Below are positions 16,565 to 26,005 of a stretch of 64,000 nt of DNA, in pieces. Where the stretch lies: the NCBI RefSeq assembly GCF_002278135.3, contig NZ_CP029425.2, positions 5,308,001 through 5,372,000 of the forward strand, given 5' to 3'. This DNA comes from Bradyrhizobium ottawaense (GTDB lineage: Bacteria > Pseudomonadota > Alphaproteobacteria > Rhizobiales > Xanthobacteraceae). The notes under the pieces are model-generated. The model did not search any database, had not been told where the DNA came from, and was given only the letters and a program-made list of their open reading frames with translations. The stretch's first letter is position 1; the number at the start of each line of letters is the position of its first letter. Made by a program: the position numbers and the translations under genes.

Positions 16565-18495
16565 CGGTTGCCTCCTTGAGCTTCCGCGACCACCTTGAGC
16601 GGCACGGGATTTCGCAAGACCTTCTTGAGGACCTCCTCCCTCTTGCCGAAGGACTGAACCCTGCCTTCCCCGAGGCACAAGACATGATCGACGGCTTCAA
16701 GCGCCTTCGGACGATGGGCGATCACGACGGCGATCCCGCCGCGACGGCGCACGTTCAGGATCGCCTCGGTCAGCGCCTCCTCGCCCTCGGCGTCGAGATT
16801 GGAGGAGGGTTCATCCAGCACCACGAGGAATGGTTTGCCGTAGAAGGCGCGGGCGAGCCCGATGCGCTGCCGCTGCCCCGCCGACAGTGCCAATCCCCCC
16901 TCGCCGATCTTCGTGCCGTAGCCGTCCGGAAACGAGAGGATGAGATCGTGCGCGCCCGCGGCATGCGCGGCCTCCAGAACAGCGGCGGCGGTCGCCTGCG
17001 GATCGAACCGCGCGATGTTCATCGCAACGCTGCCGTCGAACAATTCCACGTCCTGAGGCATGTACCCGATGTGCTTGCCGAGGGCGTCAGAAGACCAGTG
17101 GTCGAGTGCGGCGTTGTCCAGCCGTATCCGGCCTCGAATGCCCGGCCATACCCCAACCAGCGCACGTGCCAGCGTCGATTTGCCGGATCCGCTCGGCCCA
17201 ATGATTCCAACCGCCTGCCCGCGCCGCAATTGGAACGACACGTCATTGACGGTAGGCCGCTCCGAGTTCGGAGCGCCGATAAAGAGATTCTCGACCGAGA
17301 GAGCGTCAACAGGAGGAGGCAATTCCAGCCGTTCTTCCTCGCTGGGGAGAAGCTTCAGCAAAGCATTAAGCCGTTGTCCCGACTGCCGCGCAGCGACGAA
17401 CCCTTTCCAGTTCGCAATGGCCAGTTCGACGGGCGCCAACGCCCGCGCGCTGAGGATCGATCCGGCGATGATGATGCCGGCCGTCGATTCCTGGTTGATG
17501 ACAAGGACTGCGCCAACGGCAAGAACCAGCGACTGCAGGATTGCCCTGAAGATCTTGGAGGCGCCTCCGAGGCTGTTGGCTACATCGCTGGCCCGCTCAT
17601 GAGCCGCGAGGTACTTCGCGTTGACATCGCGCCACCGCAACGCCGCCTGCTGCCGCATGCCCATGGCCTGCAGAACCTCTGCATTTCGTCGACCCTCGAG
17701 CGCGAGTGCCGTTCGCGAGACCGCGAGGCGCGAGGACGCCTTTGCCGGCCCGCGCGTCCTAGTTTCCGTGAGCATGGTAATGCCGATCAACACCAACGCG
17801 CCGGCCAGCGCAGTGACGCCAATCCAGAAGTGAAAGAGGAAGCAAACGCCGAGATAGATCGGCATCCAGGGTAGATCGAAGAGCGCCGTCGGCCCGCCGC
17901 TCGAAAGAAAGCTGCGGACCTGATCAAGATCCCGCACCGGCTGCAAGCCGTCGCCATCGGCCCTGGTCTTCAAGGGCAAGCGGACAAGCGCGTCGAAAAT
18001 GCGAATGCCGAGCCGTTCATCAAAGTACCGGCCGACCCGCGCGCTGATCCTGCTTCTGACGAAGTCGAGCCCACCTTGAAACAGGTAGAGGACCGCGGCC
18101 AGGACCAGCAAGGCAATCAGCGTCGGTATGCTGCGCCCGGGCAGCACCCGATCATAGACTTGCAGCATGAAGAATGAGCCGGTGAGCATGAGGAGATTGC
18201 TCATCCCGCTAAAGGCCGCGAGCGCCCAGAATATCCGGCCGCACGACCGCAGAAATGCCGACATCTCTGAGTGCGGCTCCTCGTAGTCCTCCGCCGACCG
18301 GAAACGGCCGACGAATATCCGTTGCCGAAGGGCTTCAACCACGCGCCTTGCCCAGCCGACGAGCCGCGATGTCGGCGCTTCGGCCTCGTCCGCCAGCCGG
18401 CGCCCGGCCGACCATAGGCCTGACAAATGCATAATGGGGATTCGATAAAGATTCGCAGGCGGGGGAAACACCCCCCGCCGTCCAACGTCAGTCAT
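16561..18495 (-). CDS. Type I secretion ABC exporter, PrtD/HlyB type (system 1)
   Basis: A 644-residue fused TMD-NBD exporter. The membrane domain spans about 85-350, preceded by an unusual charged extension of about 70 residues. The nucleotide-binding domain has Walker A (GPSGSGKST, about 432-440), signature LSAGQRQR (about 535), Walker B (FLVVLDEP, about 560) and the switch His (VIAHRP). No C39 peptidase-like domain, which is the PrtD arrangement. The gene lies 94 bp downstream of the beta-helix protein gene, with a strong stem-loop between them, and overlaps the HlyD gene. The beta-helix protein, which lacks a signal peptide and has an RTX-like end, is its probable substrate. Confidence 0.94.
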   Translation of the reverse strand: MTDVGRRGVFPPPANLYRIPIMHLSGLWSAGRRLADEAEAPTSRLVGWARRVVEALRQRIFVGRFRSAEDYEEPHSEMSAFLRSCGRIFWALAAFSGMSNLLMLTGSFFMLQVYDRVLPGRSIPTLIALLVLAAVLYLFQGGLDFVRSRISARVGRYFDERLGIRIFDALVRLPLKTRADGDGLQPVRDLDQVRSFLSSGGPTALFDLPWMPIYLGVCFLFHFWIGVTALAGALVLIGITMLTETRTRGPAKASSRLAVSRTALALEGRRNAEVLQAMGMRQQAALRWRDVNAKYLAAHERASDVANSLGGASKIFRAILQSLVLAVGAVLVINQESTAGIIIAGSILSARALAPVELAIANWKGFVAARQSGQRLNALLKLLPSEEERLELPPPVDALSVENLFIGAPNSERPTVNDVSFQLRRGQAVGIIGPSGSGKSTLARALVGVWPGIRGRIRLDNAALDHWSSDALGKHIGYMPQDVELFDGSVAMNIARFDPQATAAAVLEAAHAAGAHDLILSFPDGYGTKIGEGGLALSAGQRQRIGLARAFYGKPFLVVLDEPSSNLDAEGEEALTEAILNVRRRGGIAVVIAHRPKALEAVDHVLCLGEGRVQSFGKREEVLKKVLRNPVPLKVVAEAQGGNR

Positions 18496-18522
18496 GACAC
18501 CTGCCCTTTAATGATGCCTTTG

Positions 18523-18549
18523 TCGGGGGATCCCCAAGCGATCCCCCGA
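18523..18549 (-). terminator. Perfect 10-bp stem-loop between secreted-protein gene and exporter genes
   Basis: TCGGGGGATC and its exact complement are separated by a 7-nt loop. It lies after the stop of the 861-residue secreted protein and ahead of the ABC gene. There is no following T-run on either strand, so it is more likely a stability or attenuation hairpin that lowers exporter expression relative to the substrate than a full terminator. Confidence 0.65.
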
Positions 18550-18589
18550 GGCAGTTGTTGAGTATCAGCTTGTGCGGCTGACCCGTATC

Positions 18590-21175
18590 CTACGCGAAGT
18601 GGAAGTCGTGGCTGTTCAGCTTGTCGAGCTGCGTGTTCTTCAGCGTGAGGGTGTCACTCCCCGTCGCGATCACGACGTCGTGGCCTGACTGGGCCGCGTG
18701 GGAGAGAACGCTCGCAAAGCTGTCGAACACGCTCTTGCTGAACTCGATCGTGTCGTGAGCAGGTCCGCGGGCCGCGAAGTCCTTGATGACGTCCTGGCCG
18801 AAGTTGGACGCAAACTGGAACGTATCCGCACCCGCCTTGCCCACCATGACGTCGTTGCCGGTGGTGCCGGTCAGCGTATCGCTGCGGCCCGAGCCGACCA
18901 TCGCCGCGCCCGAGCTGGTGCCGACCACGTGACCTGTGGTGTCGACCTGTTCCGCGGTGAAGGCATGAGACTTGCCCGACAGGTCGGAGGTCTGGAAGCT
19001 CCACTTGCCGTCGGCTCCCGTGGTCACCGAACCGACCGAGGTCGTGCCGTCCGACAGCTTGATCTCGCTGTTGGGATCGGCCGTGCCCTTGATCGTTGCC
19101 GTGTGATCCCAGTGCTGGCGCACATTGGTGACTTCGACGGTCGCAGCGTCCTTGGTGCCGCCATGACCAATCGGCGGATCGATCGGCTGCGACAAGGCGC
19201 TGGTGTTGCCGGCGGCATCGGTTGCCGTCGCGGTGAAGGTGTGGGACCCGTGCTTGAGATTCGGGGTCGTCACGCTCCAGTCGCCATCACTCGCGACGGT
19301 CGCGGTGCCAAGCAGGGTCGTGCCCTCATAGAGCTTGATCGAGCTCCCCGCTTCCGCCGTACCGGATACCGTTGCGCGGTTATGCGTGGTGGGATCGCTC
19401 AACAGGATCGGAGCATCGGGGGCAGCGCTATCCACCGTGACATCCAGCGCAGCCGATGCCTTGCTGGTGGCGCCGGAGACCGTGTCGGTCGCGGTGAAGC
19501 TGTGCTTGCCGTCAGGCAGTGCGACGGTGGTGTAGTGCCATGCTCCGTTCGCATCCGCCGTGACGGTGCCGAGCTGGGTCGTGCCGTCGAGCACCTTGAC
19601 CGTGCTGTTGGCAACCGCAGTCCCCGCCAGGGTCACCGTTTTGTCGCTCGTGATGTGATCACCGGCGGTGCCGGTATCGTTGGAGAACGAGGCGATCTTC
19701 GGCGCGGCCGGCGCAGTGGTGCCGGTGCCTGATGTGCCCGTGCCGGTGGTACCCGTACCCGAGGTACCCGAACCGGACGTGCCCGAACCGGTGGAGCCCG
19801 TCGTCGTTCCAGAACCGACGACCGCATCCACAGCAGCCGACGCAGCACTGACGTTGCCGGCAACGTCGGTCGCCTTTGCCGTCAGGGCGTGCGAACCGGC
19901 CGACAGTGCGGACGTCGTGACGCTCCACGCACCGCTCGCGTTGGTCGTCGCGGTGCCGACCTGGGTCGTTCCGTCGAACACCTTGATCGCGCTGTTCACT
20001 TCAGCGGTCCCCGACATCACGACCTGATTGGCAGTGTTGACGGTGTCACTCGCGATCGCCGGTGCAGCTGGCGCCTTGGTATCGACGGTGACCGCCACCG
20101 CAGTCGATGCCACGCTGGTTTGCCCCGACGAGTTGGTCGCGGTCGCCGTCAGCGTATGCTTCGCATCGGTCAAGACCTTGGTGATGTAGTCCCAGCTTCC
20201 GGTCGAAGTCGCGGTCGCCGTGCCGATCTGCGTCGAACCGTCATAGACTTTCACGGTGCTGCCAGCCGCGGCGGTACCGTGCAGGGTGATCTGACTGGCG
20301 TCAGTGATGCCATCGCCAGTCTTGCCCGTATCGGGTGACCAGGATGCGATGCTCGGCGCTGCCGGGACTTCGGGCGTTGCGGGGGGCATCGTCGGTGAGG
20401 TCGTCGTCGTACCGCTGTTTGCCGACGTATTGAGCGCCGACGCCAGCGCCGCGCCGTCAGTGTAGTTGCCCGAGAACACCGAGTTATTCCCGCGGATCAA
20501 CGCGTCACCATACTGCGCGCCGCCAATGTGATTGTTGGTGAACGACACGCCGGTAATCGAAGCGGTGCCCAGGTTGGAATCCGCGTATACGGTGTAGGCG
20601 CCACCAGTCAGCAGGTTATTGGTGACGGTGACATTCGAGACCGGCCCGAAGTCGTTGTCGATCATGACCGCGGAGGTCCATCCCCACTGATTGATGATCG
20701 AATTGCCGGTGATCTGAATGTTGGAGAGGCCACCGTCGATCTGGATGCCGTCATAGTGAGGCGATCCGCCCGCTTGGAGATCGTGGATGTAGTTGCCCTG
20801 GATGACGGAGTTGCTGCCGGGAACGATGCCGTTCTCCACGTTGTAGATGTTGTTCCCGATGAACGTGCCGCTTCCCATGATGCCCTGATTGCCAGTGCCA
20901 TCCGGCGCACGGCCGGTACCATCGATGGTGCAATTCTGGACCACCGCGCCCGTAGCTCCGGAATCAATGGTCACCCCAGCCCAACCGCCGGACGTGATCT
21001 TGCAGTTCTCAAGCGTCACATTGTCCGCCTTGATGTAGACGCTGCCGGTGATGTTGAGTCCGGAGACCACCGCTCCCGCCTGCGTGATGACCACATCTCC
21101 AGAAGGAGTCAGCGTTACCCCCGCCGGCACCCCGGTGTTCGTCGCGTCAGGCCATGCATTCGTTGTCGTTGCCAA
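18590..21175 (-). CDS. Secreted beta-helix protein with Ig-like repeats and RTX-type end
   Basis: An 861-residue protein. Residues about 1-255 are a right-handed parallel beta-helix with many N-x-I repeats (NQGIMG, NNIYNVENGIV, HYDGIQIDGG), as in polysaccharide lyases and epimerases. Five Ig-like repeats follow (about 265-755, each with GTA-x-x-x-S-x-x-K and FTATAT/LTATAT), split by a Gly/Ser/Thr linker (about 455-485). The end (about 760-861) has one RTX-like turn (TGTTGNDVMVGKAGADTF) and a typical type I secretion tail. There is no Sec signal. The next genes are the ABC and HlyD proteins, so it is very likely exported by them and may trim or bind the exopolysaccharide. A Sec-type paralogue of the beta-helix lies at 23927-24886. 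Enzymatic activity is not shown. Confidence 0.87.
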   Translation of the reverse strand: MATTTNAWPDATNTGVPAGVTLTPSGDVVITQAGAVVSGLNITGSVYIKADNVTLENCKITSGGWAGVTIDSGATGAVVQNCTIDGTGRAPDGTGNQGIMGSGTFIGNNIYNVENGIVPGSNSVIQGNYIHDLQAGGSPHYDGIQIDGGLSNIQITGNSIINQWGWTSAVMIDNDFGPVSNVTVTNNLLTGGAYTVYADSNLGTASITGVSFTNNHIGGAQYGDALIRGNNSVFSGNYTDGAALASALNTSANSGTTTTSPTMPPATPEVPAAPSIASWSPDTGKTGDGITDASQITLHGTAAAGSTVKVYDGSTQIGTATATSTGSWDYITKVLTDAKHTLTATATNSSGQTSVASTAVAVTVDTKAPAAPAIASDTVNTANQVVMSGTAEVNSAIKVFDGTTQVGTATTNASGAWSVTTSALSAGSHALTAKATDVAGNVSAASAAVDAVVGSGTTTGSTGSGTSGSGTSGTGTTGTGTSGTGTTAPAAPKIASFSNDTGTAGDHITSDKTVTLAGTAVANSTVKVLDGTTQLGTVTADANGAWHYTTVALPDGKHSFTATDTVSGATSKASAALDVTVDSAAPDAPILLSDPTTHNRATVSGTAEAGSSIKLYEGTTLLGTATVASDGDWSVTTPNLKHGSHTFTATATDAAGNTSALSQPIDPPIGHGGTKDAATVEVTNVRQHWDHTATIKGTADPNSEIKLSDGTTSVGSVTTGADGKWSFQTSDLSGKSHAFTAEQVDTTGHVVGTSSGAAMVGSGRSDTLTGTTGNDVMVGKAGADTFQFASNFGQDVIKDFAARGPAHDTIEFSKSVFDSFASVLSHAAQSGHDVVIATGSDTLTLKNTQLDKLNSHDFHFA

Positions 21176-21797
21176 AACAGTTTCTCCGTCTTCTCTGTAT
21201 TATCCCCGTTAACTGACACCAGTGCTTATTGCGAGTTTGCGCCCTCGATTTAATTGGTGATCGAGATACGCCAGGTGCCGTGCTTGTGCGGCGTTAATGG
21301 TCGTCTGCAGACGGCCTTTTTTTGACAAGACCACGGCTCCGCCAAGGTCATTTCGCCACAAGCGCCGCCAGATTCCTGTTTCCGGAAATACAGCGCGGAA
21401 ATCTACGTTACGGAAATTAAAAGCGATTTCGTTTTAGCCGCGATCAAACGACCGCAAAACATGCGCGCGCCACACTTCACAGAAAAATTCTTTCGTGCTG
21501 GCTCGTTGCAACGGGTCGAGCGACTCCGAGATCGGCCCCGTTCAACGTCGACGCACATTAAATAAACCATCGAATGTATAAATAGCCAACGACGCGCATT
21601 ATTAAATACGACGCGCGAATGTCCTCTGCAGCAGATAGCGGCAAGACATCAGCTCGAATTTTGCCGTGCTGCTCCGTTGGCTGAGATGCGCGCCTACCGG
21701 CGAAGCCAGAGGCGATGCAGGATGACTTCGTAAATGGGCTTAGGTGACAAAGCGGTGCGGCCCGATTTCGCCGGGCAACGTCAAAGCACTGCCTGGC
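21176..21797. promoter_or_regulatory. 620-bp gene-free region upstream of the secreted beta-helix gene
   Basis: Contains ATTTAAT/ATTAAAT at 21248-21254, 21557-21563 and 21601-21607 and a plus-strand terminator-like hairpin at 21299-21323. No reading frame of note. It separates the type I secretion operon from the methyltransferase-ligase operon on the same strand. Confidence 0.5.
21299..21323 (+). terminator. Intrinsic-terminator-like hairpin with no gene upstream
   Basis: GGTCGTCTG pairs with CAGACGGCC (one G-T pair) and is followed at once by seven Ts on the plus strand. No plus-strand gene ends here, because the gene to the left starts at 21175 and runs leftward. It could end a short untranslated or antisense RNA. 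Confidence 0.5.
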
Positions 21798-22565
21798 CTA
21801 AGTCTTCCGGCACAAAAATACTTTTTCGCCGCGGATCAGACCATATTGCGCAACTTGAGGCTCGACCGCCGTATACTCGTCGACGACGAAGCCCGCTCGT
21901 TCGAGCCGGCGTCGGAAATCACGACCGAAGAAGCGGACGTGATCATGCTGGTTGAAATACAGTATCCGATCTTCTTCTGTTTTCTGCCTCGATCGATCCT
22001 CGAACGTTTCTTGCCATCCCTCAATGAGAGGGATCATCGCGATCAGCGTCCCGCCCTTACGCAAGATCCGAAAGAGTTCGGGGATGGCCAAGCGATCGTT
22101 GACGTGCTCGAGGATATGGCAGCAGATGATCCGATCGAACCTGTCACTTTCGAGGTCAATCTTTTCGATATTGATGTCGAAATCAGCGCCCTTCCCTCCG
22201 AACTCGCAGGTGACGTAACTTCGCGGCTTTCTCGCCTTGATATACTCCGTGAGCCCCTTTTCGGGCGCGAAGTGGAGGATATCCTTGCCCTTAAACAGGC
22301 CTTGCTCGGCGTCGCAAAGCACCAACAGACGGTGTCGCTCGTGCGACAGACAATTCGGACAGAGCGAGTCGAAGTTGATTCCCAATGCCAGCGGATTTGC
22401 GTACGCGAAAAATCTGCCTCGATACTCACATACCGGACAGGTCCTCTCAAATCGTCCGAACAGGAAACGGATCGTCCGAAGCCCGCTGCGTAATGACCAG
22501 ACATAAGGTCGCAAACGTCCCTTGATGCCGCCAATCGGCGATGATGCCACGTCAAAATCGCTCAT
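21798..22565 (-). CDS. SAM-dependent methyltransferase with a zinc-ribbon-like N-terminus
   Basis: A 255-residue protein. Two CxxC pairs (Cys43/46 and Cys69/72) form a probable zinc site, then LHFAPEKGL replaces the usual SAM-binding glycine loop, with ICCHILEHVNDRLAIPELFRILRKGG typical of type-11 methyltransferases. It probably methylates a sugar or lipid-linked intermediate of the polysaccharide. Start chosen at 22565 (GGGAG 6 nt upstream), giving a 14-bp overlap with the O-antigen-ligase-like gene before it, which indicates translational coupling. The acceptor is unknown. Confidence 0.85.
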   Translation of the reverse strand: MSDFDVASSPIGGIKGRLRPYVWSLRSGLRTIRFLFGRFERTCPVCEYRGRFFAYANPLALGINFDSLCPNCLSHERHRLLVLCDAEQGLFKGKDILHFAPEKGLTEYIKARKPRSYVTCEFGGKGADFDINIEKIDLESDRFDRIICCHILEHVNDRLAIPELFRILRKGGTLIAMIPLIEGWQETFEDRSRQKTEEDRILYFNQHDHVRFFGRDFRRRLERAGFVVDEYTAVEPQVAQYGLIRGEKVFLCRKT

Positions 22566-23847
22566 CTTGCGCTCCCAACATCTGCCATTCCCTAAGCGAA
22601 GCACGCACACCGATGCAAACGCCCCAAAACGTCCACATGTAGTTCCAGAAATGCACCGTCAAACCCGTGAACAGGAACACCATGCAAGCGATCGTAAACC
22701 CCGTCTGAATCCCGCTTGGGCGGCGCCCGGGCACAGGCAATACCGCCGAGAGATTCAAAACGATCAGCAGGATGGTGACCGGTACGCCGTAATGAAGGCT
22801 CGTGACCAGCCACACGCTGTCGACTGTGCGATCGAGTAGATAATAGCCGAACGTCACGAATCCGGCTCCCGTCAGAGGCGACTGCCACACCTGCGCCGAG
22901 ACGGCGTCCCAGATCATGAGGCGATAGAATCCCGTTTGAGGCTCGAGTGTCGCGTGGGACAGCAGCCAGCTGAGAGGGTTATTCGTCACAGCGGTGACGG
23001 CCAGCAGGAACATGCCCGCTCCCGTCCAAAGCAGAGGCCATCGCCACGGGCAGCGGCGCAACAACCGCTCGTAGGCGTAGCTTGACATTACGACGACCAT
23101 CCCCAAGACAGCGGCCGAAGATAACGACAGCAATCCGCCGAATAGGCACAGACACGCCCACGACAGACGCTTGATGGCACTTGTCGCCGAGAACAGCACG
23201 ATGGCCGCAGTCAGCGAACAGAATACGCCATAGAGAATAGGATGATCGAACGTCGATATTGCGCGTCGCAGACCTGCTCGTACTCCATCTGCGCTCGACG
23301 TGCCGTCGTCCACGAACGCCTCAGGCTGCGGCATGAGTGTGGCCATGATCTCGCGGACGATCCAATGCCCCGTCAACACGTCCACTAGCGCAACGCATAT
23401 CGCAATCGCCGTGAATGCCTTGATGAGACGAATGAACTGCTGGACCGCCGACGGCTCCAGAACGAAGGCTCGCGCAACAAAGTATGCTCCGACAAAGTCG
23501 AGAGCCTCTGCAACAGCAGAAAACGCCGATTGAGGTCCGGCGGCGTAACCAGCCGCCGCCACCATGGCGAGCGCAAGCGTCCCCGCGAGCCCGTCCGACA
23601 GCAGGAGCCGACGGCTCGGCTGCAATAGCCGCGCAACCGCCGGCAGCAGCAGGACCAGAAGGCATATCCTGGTCGGCGTTAGCTTTGCCCCGGCGATCAG
23701 CACCTGGAGCCCCGACGGCAATACGATGCCCATCAGAAGGAGCGGGACGGCCAGACTGCCCCGTTGGAGAATGGTCGAATGGAATCCGGCCGCCGTCGCG
23801 CGGATACGCGGCTGCCCCGCGAGGAGAGCATAGCCAGGATAGCTCAT
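22552..23847 (-). CDS. O-antigen-ligase/polymerase-like membrane protein
   Basis: A 431-residue polytopic protein with about ten hydrophobic segments and, near the middle, a periplasmic loop with RAGLRRAISTFDHPILYG, the Arg/His pattern seen in Wzy_C (O-antigen ligase or polymerase) proteins. It probably polymerises repeat units or attaches glycans at the periplasmic face. Start 23847 has AGGGAG 8 nt upstream; the open frame further up is non-coding. It is preceded by the Sec-type beta-helix gene and overlaps the methyltransferase gene. Polymerase versus ligase cannot be decided from the sequence; a second candidate polymerase lies at 59305-61404. Confidence 0.75.
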   Translation of the reverse strand: MSYPGYALLAGQPRIRATAAGFHSTILQRGSLAVPLLLMGIVLPSGLQVLIAGAKLTPTRICLLVLLLPAVARLLQPSRRLLLSDGLAGTLALAMVAAAGYAAGPQSAFSAVAEALDFVGAYFVARAFVLEPSAVQQFIRLIKAFTAIAICVALVDVLTGHWIVREIMATLMPQPEAFVDDGTSSADGVRAGLRRAISTFDHPILYGVFCSLTAAIVLFSATSAIKRLSWACLCLFGGLLSLSSAAVLGMVVVMSSYAYERLLRRCPWRWPLLWTGAGMFLLAVTAVTNNPLSWLLSHATLEPQTGFYRLMIWDAVSAQVWQSPLTGAGFVTFGYYLLDRTVDSVWLVTSLHYGVPVTILLIVLNLSAVLPVPGRRPSGIQTGFTIACMVFLFTGLTVHFWNYMWTFWGVCIGVRASLREWQMLGAQDERF

Positions 23848-23926
23848 GAGGCTGTCTCCCTGGACAGGCCGGACCAAGCCATTAGATCCGACAAGCGCTT
23901 GAGTTGGTGCGGAGCACGCCGGCGCT

Positions 23927-24886
23927 TCATCTGATGGCCTCCTGCGCCGCGACGCTGCCAAAGTCCAGATTGCGCACCAGGCGCCAGCCGTCGGTCGCAT
24001 TTCTGAGATAGGTGGGCCGGTTTCGCCGAAACAGGGTCGGCCCATACTGCCCCGAGCCGATGTGATTGTCGGTGATCGAAACACCCGAGATCGGATTGTC
24101 GTTGAACTTCGCGTCCGAGTAGACCGTATAGCTGCCGCCAGCGAGAAGATTGCCTTCGATGACGATGTTGGAGACCGGGCCAAACTCGTTGTCGATCATG
24201 ATAGCGCCGGCAGCGCCGTGAGAATTGATGATCGTGTTTTGCCGGATGACCGTGTCCGAGATGCCGCCATCGATCTGGATACCATCGTAATGTGGCGCCC
24301 CGCCGGCATTGAGATCGTGAATAAAATTGTGTTCGATCAGATTGTCCCTGCCGGTCAGGACGATGCCGTTTTCGACGTTCGAGATGTTGTTGCGCTGGAA
24401 CGTACCCTGTCCCATGATTCCCTGGTTGCCATTGCCATCGGGACCAGCACCCTGGCCGTCGATCGTGCAATCCCTGACGACAACTCCTGTCCGATGCGGA
24501 TCGATCTTGATAACGGCCCAAGCGCTAGCCGAGATGCGGGACATCTCGATGGTCACGTTATCGGCGTTGACGACGACGCCGCCCTGAATGTCCAGTCCTG
24601 AAATCGTCGTGCCGGAAACGGCAATCGTGAGGGGACCGGACGGCTTCAGCACGAGATCACGAGGCGGCCCCGTGTTGCTTGCGTCCGGCCATTGGGAGGC
24701 GAATGCCAGCTTGGATGCGCCGTTCGGCTCGGCTGCCACAGCAGCCGCCGGAATCTGGAGCGCTGCGACCGCAACCGCTACACGGGCAGCTTCGAGCACA
24801 ATCCCGCCCCAGCGCATATGGCCAAGCGCGAGCCCCCTGGCTCCTCGCCAACTCCGTCGCTGTCCTTCTAGGCTATCTGATCTCAT
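23927..24886 (-). CDS. Sec-exported parallel beta-helix protein
   Basis: A 319-residue protein with a long N-terminal signal (hydrophobic run ending in AAAVAAEP) and a beta-helix of about 250 residues. It closely matches the first 255 residues of the type I secreted protein at 18590-21175, including WPDA-x-NTG, GNQGIMG, NVENGIV, PHYDGIQIDGG and MIDN-x-FGPVSN. It lacks the Ig-like repeats and the RTX end. The fold is that of polysaccharide lyases, hydrolases and C5-epimerases; the conserved His/Asp segment (PHYDGIQIDGG) is a candidate active site. It lies between a glycosyltransferase and the ligase-like gene, so a periplasmic role on the polysaccharide is likely. The start (24886) is uncertain; the next ATG is at 24817. 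Confidence 0.8.
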   Translation of the reverse strand: MRSDSLEGQRRSWRGARGLALGHMRWGGIVLEAARVAVAVAALQIPAAAVAAEPNGASKLAFASQWPDASNTGPPRDLVLKPSGPLTIAVSGTTISGLDIQGGVVVNADNVTIEMSRISASAWAVIKIDPHRTGVVVRDCTIDGQGAGPDGNGNQGIMGQGTFQRNNISNVENGIVLTGRDNLIEHNFIHDLNAGGAPHYDGIQIDGGISDTVIRQNTIINSHGAAGAIMIDNEFGPVSNIVIEGNLLAGGSYTVYSDAKFNDNPISGVSITDNHIGSGQYGPTLFRRNRPTYLRNATDGWRLVRNLDFGSVAAQEAIR

Positions 24887-24917
24887 CGCTCTTCTCGCCG
24901 GAAACAACCCGACGCTC

Positions 24918-25922
24918 TCATGCCGGCTCGACCCTCGGTGCCTCGTAACCGCCAACCCACTCTCGCCGACGCCTCCAGACGGCTTCCCAATAAACAGCGT
25001 TCTTTTGCCATTCCGCATTCCGCGCCAGGGCGGCTGCCATGCCGTAACCGTACCGGCGTGTAAGCGGCACGATCAGGTGCAAAGCCTGCCCGATCGTCCG
25101 TGCCGGCCAGCCGAAATGCCGATTGATCAGGGTGATTCTCCCCTTGAAAACCTTCACCCTCTTGTCGACAGGCACGACGTCGGATGCCCCGCCATAGTGG
25201 ACGATGGTCGCTTCAGGCGTGACCGCGGGCCGCGCACCGAGCGACCGCGCGCGATGACAGAGGTCTGCTTCTTCTCCGTACATGAAGAATGTGGGGTCGA
25301 ACCCGCCGAGCCTCTCCCACACCAGCCGGTCGATCAGCAGAAAGCAACCTGTAACGATGTCGACGTGCCGCGCGGTATCTCGGTCCCATCCGCCATAGGC
25401 CTCGGAATTGAAAATCGGACTGCGACGACCGAAATAGGTGAACCCCAGCGCGAAGCAGAACAAATTCCACAAACTGATTCTTCGAAAGCACGAGGTGCGA
25501 TTGAGACTGCCGTCCGGAAACAGGGTGCGTCCGCCCCAGACGTGAAATGACGGATTGGCCTCGGCGAACTCAAAAAGAACATCGATCGCGCAGTCGAGAA
25601 TAATGGTGTCTGGATTGAGCAGAAGCAATCGTCGGCCGCGCGCCTGTTTTGCAGCCAGATTGTTGGCGCGTGCAAAGCCGATGTTGTCGTTTAGGGCAAT
25701 CAGCCTGATGTCAGGGAATTGACGGGCAATTGCGGCAGCTGACTGGTCGGACGAATTATTGTCGACGACGATGACCTCATACCTCGTACCCATTGTCTCA
25801 GCGGCGATCGACGCCAGACAGTCGAGCGTCATGTCGCGGGTATTGTAGCTTACGACAATGATGGAGAGGTCCAGCTGCCGATCCGAGTCCGGACCTTCGT
25901 CATCATGGTACGCGCTGCTCAT
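24918..25922 (-). CDS. Family-2 glycosyltransferase (rhamnosyltransferase-like)
   Basis: A 334-residue cytoplasmic enzyme: LSIIVVSYNTRDMTLDCL at the N-terminus, VIVVDNNSSDQS, then LLLLNPDT in the DxD position and the acceptor-side motif GGFDPTFFMYGEEADLCHRAR. The closest named relatives, from memory, are WbbL-type rhamnosyltransferases, which fits the rmlABCD genes further right supplying dTDP-rhamnose. AAGGAG lies 10 nt before the ATG at 25922. It is in the minus-strand operon with the acyltransferase and the Sec-type beta-helix gene. Donor and linkage are inferred. Confidence 0.88.
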   Translation of the reverse strand: MSSAYHDDEGPDSDRQLDLSIIVVSYNTRDMTLDCLASIAAETMGTRYEVIVVDNNSSDQSAAAIARQFPDIRLIALNDNIGFARANNLAAKQARGRRLLLLNPDTIILDCAIDVLFEFAEANPSFHVWGGRTLFPDGSLNRTSCFRRISLWNLFCFALGFTYFGRRSPIFNSEAYGGWDRDTARHVDIVTGCFLLIDRLVWERLGGFDPTFFMYGEEADLCHRARSLGARPAVTPEATIVHYGGASDVVPVDKRVKVFKGRITLINRHFGWPARTIGQALHLIVPLTRRYGYGMAAALARNAEWQKNAVYWEAVWRRRREWVGGYEAPRVEPA

Positions 25923-26005
25923 AGCGACTCTGCTCCTTTCAAAGAAACCGCGGCCCGCTCGTCGCGCTATCACCCTCGAACCTGAGCTCAGGTGCGGGTT
26001 TGGTC

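Noticed and set aside
16576..17874. 432-codon plus-strand open frame opposite the system 1 ABC gene
   Set aside because: Antisense to Walker and signature motifs of the exporter; no family look.
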